Positions 1-7,877 of a stretch of 10,533 nt of DNA are shown piece after piece. How positions within the stretch are numbered: the stretch's first letter is position 1; each line of letters opens with the position of its first letter. Where the stretch lies: assembly GCA_003049485.1 (NCBI GenBank), contig PYST01000623.1, forward strand, positions 1,089-11,621. Direction: 5' to 3'. This stretch comes from Ophioceras dolichostomum (lineage: Eukaryota; Ascomycota; Sordariomycetes; Magnaporthales; Ophioceraceae). The notes under the pieces were generated by a model that searched no databases, was not told the origin of the DNA, and saw only the letters and a program-made list of their open reading frames with translations. Made by a program: the position numbers and the translations under genes.

Positions 1-15
1 GGGGGGGGGGGGGGG
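1..15. repeat. Poly-G homopolymer at the window edge
   Basis: Fifteen consecutive G residues open the window and are followed by ordinary mixed sequence. This is not a telomere repeat (TTAGGG). It may be a genuine homopolymer where an assembly stopped, or a poly-G sequencing artefact at a contig end. The sequence alone cannot tell which. Confidence 0.8.
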
Positions 16-852
16 CTAAATGCCAGTGTGGGCCAATGGGACAGGCAGGCTGGGCTGAAAGGGTCCATCTGATCGGGGACATATCCGTGTATCGGTGCAC
101 GTCTCTGCTGTGATAAGTGCCACCAGTGTGGTCAGGCGTGGGGGGAAAGGGCGGTCCTACGGGCTGATGTTCCTCGCCAAAACGAGGAGACGAAGAAAAA
201 GTCCGATCGATCCTTGCTCGTGTTTCAACTCTCGATATTGGGATAAACCGGGCATGCGGTGCAAGCACATTAACGAGAGACGCCACGTTTTTCTTTTCTT
301 TTTTTCTTTTAGCCCATCGTAGGAGGAATTTATTCCCGGGGAGAGGGAGGGTTGCCCATCGATCCCCGGCCAAACTCCGTTGCTCAGTGGGCACTCTTAT
401 TCGTTGGACTGGGATCCTAGATGCATGGTCACACACCGATGGGAATGTGGCTGCTTACTTTTGTCTCGTTTTACATGAATGACATTGCGTCCTGAGGTGC
501 AGGCCCTGGAGGGTCCAGACCATCATCGTCGTTTTGTTGGTCCCCGTCGGCCTGCTGCAACTCTTGCATATTCCATCACATCCCCGTCACTTCTCTCTGT
601 CGGTGTTCTGCCGGAAGCCTTGATCCTTCTTTCTTGGACCGTATACCGACTCTCTCTGCACAGTGTATTAGCCGTCAATGGATGCTGGTGCCACATCGGT
701 GAGTACCCCCAAAGTTTTTTTCTTCGTGCTCACGAGGCGCGTCCACGGGAACCTGTCGGTGCCGTCTTACCCCTCCATGTCTGCTGGGTCTGTTTCTGGT
801 GCGAGGGCACAGGGGCATGCACAATGAATTGTCGCGTGCATCATCAGCCAGG

Positions 853-876
853 TCCTTCTGTCCTTCTGTCCTTCTG
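853..876. repeat. Three tandem TCCTTCTG units
   Basis: The 8-bp unit TCCTTCTG is repeated three times without mismatch and followed by TCAG. It forms a pyrimidine tract ending in a potential 3' splice site (CAG at 878-880). It is probably a slippage-generated microsatellite. Confidence 0.85.
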
Positions 877-2271
877 TCAGCGGTCAGCCAGACCTCTGTT
901 TGCTTTTTGCTGTATTTTGCTTGGTCGCGGTTATCGAGAACGAAAGGACCACTGTGCCACGTCTACACCCGCGACCAGTCACCTGCTCTTCGGAAATATA
1001 TTTCATATGCCATCGAGAAGCGAGCGAGGAGAAGGGGCCCACATGCGGCTCGGAGGGCGTCCGTTTCCGAAGGCGGGATGGTCTGTAAGCGGTGAGGCTT
1101 TTATTTAGCGAATGGTTTGGAGGGCTCCCTGATGGTGTCCATATTGTGGTCTTGGCAGGAACGGGTGCTGGTGGTAGGGTCTAGCGAAGAACAGGTGGGC
1201 AAATGCCATGGCCCACGCTCCAGCCGAGGCCGGGGGCTTGGCAGAAAGAAGTGTCCCTCGATATTCCGGGAGGAGTTCTTCCAGAAGCCTGATAGCCCAT
1301 GACGTCTTGTGGGCCCTCGCATGGGAGTTGTTGCTTGTTTTCCGCGTTGGGAACACGCGGCAAGGGTTTTTCTCTTCTCTCTTTTCCCCGGCGCATCGGG
1401 CGGTTAGCGTTAGCTCGGTCTGTCAAAAACAGAAACGGAAACGTGGCCGCGCATCAAACGGGATGAAATTTTGGTTCAGGGAAAATGGGCTCTTTCCTTC
1501 CCTCCACCATCCATCCCCATCCTATCATCCGCGGTCCTCCGTGATCATCCGTGCTGCCTACCGGAAGCCGCTCGTCGAAGTTTGGTTCTGATGATGTGGT
1601 CGACTTGGGGTGGGTGAATATGAGCACGGGCCGGTCTATATCACAGGTCGGCCAGCGATTGACCGGTTCGAGACGAGTTCGACGATCAATGAAACGACGT
1701 GGGTGGAGTATTCGAACACACTCTGGATGCAGATGGAGGAATATTGGAAAAGCACCACGCTTGCTGCCTCGAGCAGAACAGAACAGCAGAACGGAGCAGG
1801 CGGACGCGGCCTGCCTGGTCGATCTTGCGCGGCTCGCCCGGCTCATGCCGAACCGACGGGTCCATCACGGGCCCAGGGACCATCCCTGTGGCTCGCTGTG
1901 GCTGCTAGTGAATACCAGGGGCTCCAGGTGATGGTGCGAACCAAGAAACAAAAATAAATTATGGTCCGAGCAGGCGGTGAAAAAAACTAGCAGGGGAGTT
2001 GACAGGGAGCGAAACTGGGGACGGGACTGCCGGGGGTTGGGAATTGGAGCTTCGGACTCTCTTGGGTCTGCGGAGCGCGGGACTGATCACTGATGAGCTA
2101 GGGAGTTGGAAACTTGGGAGTCTGCTTTTTGCTCCCACTCTTCTGCATGAGAGAATGACATGAACTGCGTCCTGACGGGAATAGTGGAGAATGTCTGCTG
2201 CTCTCTGCTACTCTGCTATCCTCTACTACGTAGTCCTTCCTCTCCTTGCTACTCTGCAGAGGCTATCGGGC

Positions 2272-2300
2272 GTCAAGCAGGTGTCAAGCGGGTGTCGAGC
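2272..2300. repeat. 11-bp direct tandem repeat, about 2.6 copies
   Basis: The units are GTCAAGCAGGT, GTCAAGCGGGT and a partial GTCGAGC. The first two differ at one base. No gene covers the repeat and no function is evident. Confidence 0.7.
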
Positions 2301-2428
2301 TTGGCCTGGCAGTGTGCAATTGTGGCACGGCCTGGGATGGACTGGCAGCATCAGTGCAGTGGGCCACCGGCATGACAAGGGCGGCTGGCCCCGATATGGG
2401 CTGGCATCATCACTGCCCCAAAAGCTGG

Positions 2429-2442
2429 CATGTCATGACATG
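2429..2442. repeat. Perfect 14-bp palindrome CATGTCATGACATG
   Basis: The 14 bases read identically on both strands. A dimeric transcription factor could bind such a site, but no adjacent gene supports that role, and a chance palindrome of this size is possible in a 10-kb window. Confidence 0.7.
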
Positions 2443-2738
2443 CATGGATGCTTTGGATGTGAAGGAGTGGCCGATATGCCTCAACACTCCTGTCGAAGGC
2501 GTGGCCACAGCGCTGATATGATCCGATTAACGCGACGTTGTGGTGCTGCGGTGCCATCGTGGACCGAGAAAAGGACTCTGGGGCGACCGGAGACGGAAAC
2601 GGATGGAGGCATATTCTCGACGTTATAGCACATTTTCCGGACCACATATGGGCCGGGAGTAGGGGAAGCCTTCCCATTTATTCCCTTAACCCATCAATCC
2701 ATTTTTTCCAAGGCCTCGTGACTGCTGCAACGGGACGA

Positions 2739-2783
2739 GGAACCTATGGAACCTTGGGAAACCTTAGAACCTTGGAACTTTGG
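2739..2783. repeat. Imperfect 9-bp tandem array (GGAACCTTG-like)
   Basis: About five consecutive units vary around GGAACCTTG: GGAACCTAT, GGAACCTTG, GGAAACCTTA, GAACCTTG and GAACTTTG. The array lies in noncoding DNA. The unit divergence points to an old expansion. Confidence 0.7.
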
Positions 2784-3646
2784 AGTACTTGCAGTCTGGT
2801 CCTGCAATTCACTGCAGTTCACTTATGGTTGCGAGACAGTGCGTCGGCAGAAGGAGGGTGGTGTTTTGTCGTGTCTTGTCTCCATGTGGTGCCTTTTTCG
2901 TTCCATTTTGAGTCGAGCCGTCTTGAGTCTACGTCGCCCAATCCATCAGATCGAGAAACTCCATGCGACATGGATTGAAAAGGATGTCTGCCAATTGGCC
3001 CGCTGTTTCCGCTCCCGTCGCTCTCGCGTTATTTTTTTTCTTTTTTTCTTTCTCTTGATTCATTTTCTTTGCGCCCCTGGCGATGTGAGACATTTTGTTT
3101 TGCCTTGGATATGCAGAGAATCCAACGGCCGCTAGCATGGGGCCAGGCCAGCATCAACTTAAAGCACGCGTGCAAGCTAGCAGCCCATTTGGCGCAGTGC
3201 TCTACAGGGATCACATTGTGGTTTAGGCGGTCAAGGCCACACCGAGTCACGGCCGATCACGGCCTAACAGCACTAACCCAAGCCTGGACTCGTCGAACAC
3301 GATGAACAAACCAACCACCGCTCGCCGAATCTCACACCGTCATTTCATCATCAGCCATTGACCTGCAAGCATTTGGCCTGCAAGCAGCCGGGCACCCGAG
3401 CCAGTCCGCCTTGGCCTCTCGCCCTTCCCCCATCCTCTTCTCCTTTTGCCATTGTTCTACTCCCTCCCTCCCTCACTCCCGCTTCTCCCGTTGCCCGTTC
3501 CGGTGCCGGTCCAGTGTCACCAAGTCCAAATGGATCCTCGCAATCACCCTTGCACTGTGGAGGAGAACATCGCTGCGTCGGACTGCGTCGTCCCCCGTCC
3601 CCCGTTTCCCGTCGCCCCCTTTGTATCCTGTTAGAGTCTTTTTGTT

Positions 3647-3686
3647 CCATCATGTCCCATCATGTCCCATCACGTCCCATCACGTC
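3647..3686. repeat. Four tandem CCATCAYGTC units
   Basis: Four exact-length 10-bp units occur head to tail: CCATCATGTC twice, then CCATCACGTC twice. A degenerate fifth unit (CCACCCTGGC) and a partial sixth (CCATC) follow. The two-plus-two pattern suggests stepwise duplication after a T/C change. No gene overlaps convincingly. Confidence 0.85.
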
Positions 3687-4677
3687 CCACCCTGGCCCAT
3701 CGCCCTATCAAGAGCCACGGATGGAATGCCTTGACCGGTCCGGCGTGCGAGTGGGGCCGCTTGTGGTCCGACCAGCTTTGCTGAATCCCTGGGCTGTCGA
3801 ATCGTGTTGCGAATCAAATATTTCTGCTCTCCGGCTCTCTCTTCCTTTCTCTGCCCTCTTTGTTCTCCTTGCACCTTGCAGGCTTGCAGTCCCTGCCGTC
3901 CTTGTACTCGCTCGTTCGCATTTCCCGTTTCCTCCCTTAAGAAGGCCTTCTCTGCCCCCACCACCCAGAATCCCAGAATGATGACCCCAACCTGACCAAC
4001 CTGACCACCCCTGGAGCAATAAGCCCGAGCCCGGGCTTAGTGACGGGCTACTATATGGTCGAGTCCTCCGTACATGGTACGTACCTGTAACGGATGTAGG
4101 TACAGTCCAACGATTTCTCCTGTCTCGAGGTCTGGGCGTGTGAGTCGACAACCATGAGTGTGTGAGTGTGCTCTGGCTGCTGCGCCCACGCATATCCTGC
4201 TTTGCGTTGCTCTCCTGGACCAGGCTGGCCTGCCTACCTGCCTGTCGCTGTAATCACAGGCACACGAACACACACTTACCGGTAATGCGTGAAATGGCGC
4301 GTCAGTACCGTGGTTCCAAGGAGAACTCGGGCGCGGCGGGAGGTGGGCCTTTGGGGGAGGGATCGCCCCTGGCTGGGAAAGCCTGATGAGCTCTGAGCCA
4401 TATTGGACTCGGCAAGGGGGAACGGCGAAGACAAAACCGGCCTCTATGCCCGTCCATCACCACCTTGCCCACTACTACACACACTACACACCTTCCCACC
4501 AACATGGCTTAGAATGGCCATGAAAACCACATCATTTTTGACTCGACCTATGACGTTTTGGCATTCCATTGTCACTCTGATTACTGGCGACCTGTCCAAG
4601 TGACGCGACCAACCGTCCCTTCGAACTGTTGCTTCGCAAGCATCACTAGCCTTGGCCAGCCAGTCACATCTCACCTC

Positions 4678-4951
4678 CTGTTTTGTCTGCCTTGCATCAC
4701 ATACCATCACTTCCCTGACCTACCGACCTACCTGCCCGCTCTTCTACCTACCTTCCCTGCATACATATTATTACTACCCGTCCCTGATGGTTTACCCCCT
4801 CGTCAAACGCAACTCCGTCACCGCCAACCCTCGTCCTGTCTCTCTCTCCCTTGCTCCCGCTCCCTCCCCCTGACTTCCAAAAATATTCAATACCTGTTCC
4901 CCAGGCCGTCGACTAGGATCCTGGAGAGCTTGGCATCAACCGTCGGTCAAC
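4678..4951 (+). promoter_or_regulatory. Pyrimidine-rich promoter and 5' leader of the peptidase gene
   Basis: The 270 bases before the peptidase start are strongly CT-rich, especially 4829-4871, as is common for core promoters and leaders of filamentous fungi. An AT-rich TACATATTATTAC stretch near 4761-4773 could serve a TATA-like role. CTGAC at about 4869-4873 followed by TTCCCCAG ending at 4904 resembles a branch site and 3' splice site, so a 5' UTR intron is possible, but no clear 5' partner was fixed. The start codon at 4952 has AAC directly before it and G at +4, a good fungal initiation context. One TGACTC half-site for the amino-acid-control factor Cpc1/Gcn4 lies further upstream at 4539-4544. 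Confidence 0.5.
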
Positions 4952-7105
4952 ATGGTTGGTTTGAATGCCGAATTGGCACCCGTTCCTGGTGCTCGAAGGC
5001 GACTCTGGAAGTCCCTGCCGGGAACGGCTGATGACTGCGGGAACCCCCAAGTCACCCACGCGGACCAGGCCGCCGCGCATGGTGATCCCTACATCCCGGG
5101 CGTCAAAATAAAGGCGGCCGAGCCCTTGGCAATTTTCCCACCCGAGGATGTCGGCGCGTCGGGTAGCTTGCAGAGCTTTGGGTTCAGGTTTCGGGTACCG
5201 CGAGACTACAACAACCCCATCAGCCCCAAGAACTCGTACGAGCTCTATGCAGAGGTGCTCCGTCAAAGGCCAAAGGCAACGGGGAAGACGTTCGTCAAGC
5301 TCCAGGCCCAGAAGCTCCAGGCCCAGCCGTTCTTCGTCTACCTGTGCGGCGGCCCGGGCAGCGGCCAAAAACCGTCCCGCCACGAGGAGTTCAACCGCTA
5401 CGTCGTTGCCAATGGATTCCAGATGCTGGTTTTGGATTACCGGGGTTGCGGGCGGAGCACGCCCCTGACCGCCAAGGAGGCCCTGGAACACCGGGCTTGG
5501 ACCCTGACCTGCAAAGACACTGAGGCGCGAGATATCGACGGGGCAGTGGAAGCCTTTCAGGAGTCCCGGCAGGGGAACATCGTACGCGATTTGGAGGCCG
5601 TTCGGAAGTTCTTCATCAGCTACATTCCCGACCTACGCAGGATACCAGGAGGTGACCAGTTTGTTCTCTGTGGGCAGTCGTTCGGCGGGTGGATCGCCCT
5701 GACATACATCGACCGATTTCCGCGCAGCATCCGAGCGGCCCTGCTGACGGGCGGGATACCGCCGCTCAACGCCTCGCCCGTGGATGTGTACGAACGGCTC
5801 TTCGACTCGGTCGTCAAGGAGAACGAGCGCTTCTACCGACGGTTCCCCGACGCCGGGGAGAAAGTCAAGAGGATTGCCAGGGTGATACGGTCGACTCCTC
5901 CGGCTCCTCCGGCTCGAGATCCACCACCACCGCCGCAAACCACGATCGTGGATGATGAGGAGTCGTCCCTCGAAATTGGCGGGCAAGAGCCGACAGAACC
6001 GCCGTCAAAACCACCAAAGGAACAGCCGCCGCCGCCGCCAGATAGCCTGGGACTCGTGACTTTCGCGAGCCTAGGACGTATCCTGGGCGAGCCAAATGGG
6101 GCGCAAAAGCTGTACGACAGGATCTGCCTCATAGAGGCCAAGCTTGACGCCAGCCCAGCCGACATTAGCCACGAGGAACTCTCACTCCTGCTCTTCCCCG
6201 ATGTCGACACGCATCGATTCAACGAGCGACTAGTGTACGCCCTCGACCACGAGATCCAGTGCTACCATTGCTACGTCCCTTCCCCTGCAGACCCTCAAGG
6301 TGCCGGCTCCTCCTCAATAGCTTGGGCAGCGCAGAAGGTCCGCGACGAGGGAGTGCATCGACATAGATTCGCTTGGATGAGGACCACACCCACAACGACG
6401 ACGACGAGAGTCGAGGAAGAAGAGATCGGTAGACACCCGGGAAGATTCGACGATAGCAGCAGCAGCAGCAGCAGCAGCAGCATCGACTTCCTCCAGCTCC
6501 CCGGATCATATCCGCACAGTCCCGCCACGCCAAGCGACGAGCCATCTACATTCGCGTCAGTCAGCTCAGCCACCACCCCCACAACAACAACACCTCCTAC
6601 TACAGTAACAACGCCGGCCTCAAGAGCGGACGAAGGAGCCGCCTTCGCCACCGCCACCGCCACACAACCCGCAGAGCCCACACACCACGACCACGACGAC
6701 TGCAACGACGGCAACGACGACGACGGCAACTACTACTTCCTTGGCGAGGCCTTCATGCCCGAGCACGCCGAGGACTACTCCTCCCTCCGGCAGCTGGGCG
6801 GCGCCGCCTTCGCGGACTCGCTCGCGCGCGCCGGCCAGACGGAGCAGCTGTTCGACCGGGACCGGCTGCGCGAAAACAAGGTGCCCATCTTCGCCATCGT
6901 CTACCCGGCCGACATGTACGTCGACGCGGACCTGGCCACCGACGCCGCCAGGGACGTGGGCTGCCTCAAGGTCGCGAGGCTACCGGACGAGTCGCCGCTG
7001 AGGCACAACGCCATCCGGGAGGAGGCGGCGGAGGTGGTGAGGGTGTTTAGGGAGTTGGGGTTTGGGGGGTTTCCGGTTGATCCGGAGGAGGGGTGGGATG
7101 AGTGA
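4952..7105 (+). CDS. Prolyl aminopeptidase (proline iminopeptidase, peptidase family S33, alpha/beta hydrolase fold) with low-complexity insertions
   Basis: This 717-residue protein would release N-terminal proline from peptides (EC 3.4.11.5). Seen directly: an oxyanion-loop GGPG motif at 133-136, preceded by Cys132 where many relatives have His; DYRGCGRST at 162-170; the nucleophile elbow GQSFGG with Ser243; YPADMYVD with likely catalytic Asp654; and RHNAIRE with likely catalytic His685. The order and the flanking conserved stretches (GNIVRDLEAVRKF, FLGEAFMPEH, NKVPIFAIVYPADMYVD) fit the S33 prolyl aminopeptidase family. No signal peptide or membrane segment is visible, so it is probably cytosolic. 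It is longer than the usual 430-510 residues because of a Pro-rich block (about 315-365) and a Thr/Ser/Asp-rich block (about 462-590, including Ser502-510 and a His/Asp patch at 578-591) between Ser and Asp. No intron is needed. ATG 4952 has good context. Family assignment is firm; substrate is inferred. Confidence 0.93.
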   Translation: MVGLNAELAPVPGARRRLWKSLPGTADDCGNPQVTHADQAAAHGDPYIPGVKIKAAEPLAIFPPEDVGASGSLQSFGFRFRVPRDYNNPISPKNSYELYAEVLRQRPKATGKTFVKLQAQKLQAQPFFVYLCGGPGSGQKPSRHEEFNRYVVANGFQMLVLDYRGCGRSTPLTAKEALEHRAWTLTCKDTEARDIDGAVEAFQESRQGNIVRDLEAVRKFFISYIPDLRRIPGGDQFVLCGQSFGGWIALTYIDRFPRSIRAALLTGGIPPLNASPVDVYERLFDSVVKENERFYRRFPDAGEKVKRIARVIRSTPPAPPARDPPPPPQTTIVDDEESSLEIGGQEPTEPPSKPPKEQPPPPPDSLGLVTFASLGRILGEPNGAQKLYDRICLIEAKLDASPADISHEELSLLLFPDVDTHRFNERLVYALDHEIQCYHCYVPSPADPQGAGSSSIAWAAQKVRDEGVHRHRFAWMRTTPTTTTTRVEEEEIGRHPGRFDDSSSSSSSSSIDFLQLPGSYPHSPATPSDEPSTFASVSSATTPTTTTPPTTVTTPASRADEGAAFATATATQPAEPTHHDHDDCNDGNDDDGNYYFLGEAFMPEHAEDYSSLRQLGGAAFADSLARAGQTEQLFDRDRLRENKVPIFAIVYPADMYVDADLATDAARDVGCLKVARLPDESPLRHNAIREEAAEVVRVFRELGFGGFPVDPEEGWDE
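5297..5326 (+). repeat. In-frame 15-bp tandem duplication (KLQAQ twice)
   Basis: AAGCTCCAGGCCCAG occurs twice without mismatch, encoding KLQAQ-KLQAQ just before the beta strand leading to the GGPG loop of the peptidase. The perfect DNA identity suggests a recent duplication. It preserves the frame and sits in a likely surface segment. Confidence 0.9.
6455..6481 (+). repeat. (AGC)9 microsatellite encoding Ser502-Ser510
   Basis: Nine uninterrupted AGC triplets encode nine serines within the larger low-complexity insertion of the peptidase. Shorter ACG and GAC triplet runs lie nearby (about 6395-6406 and 6689-6724). This suggests that replication slippage built the insertion. Length variation between strains is likely. 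Confidence 0.95.
7041..7069 (+). other. G-quadruplex motif at the 3' end of the peptidase CDS
   Basis: Four G-runs (GGG at 7041, GGG at 7050, GGGG at 7057 and six G at 7064) are separated by loops of 6, 4 and 3 bases. This meets the standard G3+/N1-7 quadruplex rule on the sense strand, so both the DNA and the mRNA could fold. It lies about 33 bases before the stop codon. Folding is inferred from sequence only. Confidence 0.65.
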
Positions 7106-7877
7106 GGGATTGGTTGATTGGTTGGTTGGCTGATGATTGAGTGATGACGAAAGACGATCGGCCCCACTTCACTTTTTCTTTTTCTTGGTTCGTCGAGACG
7201 TTTCAATTGGAAGCCCCTTCTCCTTGTCAAAAGCCTTTCCTCTCTCTGTCTCCTTCACCTTCATATTCATAGGTAGTCTCTCTTCTGCTTTTCGTTCACT
7301 GACCTGCAGAGGTATCTACCTAGGTACCTATTTTACTAGCGGCCTACCTAGGTATTTACAAGTTTGCGTCTCTTTCCTTTCTCTCTTCTTGCCTGGCTGG
7401 CTTGATGGATCCAGTTTGGCGGAAGAGATGAACAGCCTCAGTGACTGGATTCGGTTTCTTCTGGTAGTGGCAACAGCCTTACTTTCTTCTTAACATCACG
7501 TCTCTCCTAAGCCATTTATGTCCCGCAAGTTTGTGTGCGCTTGAAGCTCTTTCCTTGATCTCTATAACAGCCTCTTCTATTTCTAGTTCTCATGCACGAA
7601 ACAACTTTGAATGTCTCGTTCCACTTCTCTCTCTCTTATGCTTTCTTCATCCATCTCTCTTCGCTCTTGCTGCTTTGTCCACTCTGTACTTTTCCTCCCT
7701 GACCCCAACAGCACAATGACACGAGTTCCTTCTGCATCCTCTGGGTAGGTGAGTAGGTAGGTAGCGCAGGTTTATCTAGTTTGATCTACAGCGTTGGAGT
7801 ACAGGTAGTTTAGGTACTCTAAAGGTTCTATCAATGTCAACAACCAGGGATGGGCATTTCAAGTTGTGAAAAACACC
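7106..7877. other. 3' flank / intergenic region
   Basis: The stretch begins with a GGTT-rich segment (about 7107-7129) directly after the peptidase stop. It continues as T- and CT-rich DNA with several TACCTAGGTA or GTAGGTAGGTAG motifs (7317-7326, 7345-7354, 7753-7764). No AATAAA polyadenylation signal was found. Frames in this stretch encode Ser/Leu/Phe-rich products expected from CT-rich DNA, and I see no gene. It lies between the peptidase and the 3' end of a candidate minus-strand gene, so it would hold both transcript ends. Confidence 0.6.
7317..7354. repeat. Pair of TACCTAGGTA palindromes, 28 bp apart
   Basis: The perfect 10-bp palindrome TACCTAGGTA occurs at 7317-7326 and 7345-7354. 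The same motif recurs at 9912-9921 and in partial form elsewhere in the window. Motifs of this kind are frequent in intergenic DNA of some filamentous ascomycetes. Their role is unknown to me. Confidence 0.75.

Larger units (their letters stand above)
1..4677. other. Long stretch without a supportable gene
   Basis: No reading frame here shows a recognisable domain, sustained third-position G/C bias or a convincing intron set. The longest ATG frame (479-1108, +, 209 codons) encodes a Cys-, Leu- and His-rich product that resembles no family I know. Other frames start at TTG or GTG and largely reflect CT-rich DNA, for example the Pro/Ser-rich frame at 3358-3981. The stretch contains T-rich tracts near 289-310 and 3029-3058, CT-rich tracts near 3420-3490 and 3836-3950, and several short tandem repeats listed separately. 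Distant regulatory DNA, noncoding transcripts or small spliced genes remain possible. Confidence 0.55.

Noticed and set aside
479..1108. 209-codon + strand ATG frame
   Set aside because: Composition is erratic (many Cys, His and Leu), codon bias is weak, no domain is recognisable, and an ideal 5' splice site lies inside. I treat it as a chance frame unless transcripts show otherwise.
1300..1306. TGACGTC, a CRE-like bZIP site
   Set aside because: Seven bases with no adjacent supported gene; expected by chance in 10 kb.
1664..1674. GGTTCGAGAC resembling a tRNA B box
   Set aside because: The final CC of the B box is missing, and no A box or cloverleaf can be built upstream.
1610..1957. Open + frame with protein-like start (GEYEHGPVYITGRPAIDRFE)
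   Set aside because: No ATG near its start, a TGA just upstream and no fitting splice site. The second half has the look of random GC-rich translation. Two other frames and the minus strand are also open here.
2337..2418. Two similar 23-bp segments (2337-2359 and 2396-2418)
   Set aside because: Only 18 of 23 positions match in a low-information GGC/CAT-rich area, so similarity may be compositional.
2538..2978. 146-codon + frame
   Set aside because: Starts at TTG, crosses the GGAACCTTG array, and shows no domain or codon bias.
3358..3981. 207-codon + frame rich in Pro, Ser and Leu
   Set aside because: Starts at TTG, crosses the CCATCAYGTC tandem repeat, and its composition follows from CT-rich DNA on one strand.
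6219..6729. Minus-strand frames opposite the peptidase with Cys, Leu or Val runs
   Set aside because: These are antisense shadows of the AGC and ACC/ACG triplet runs in the peptidase gene.
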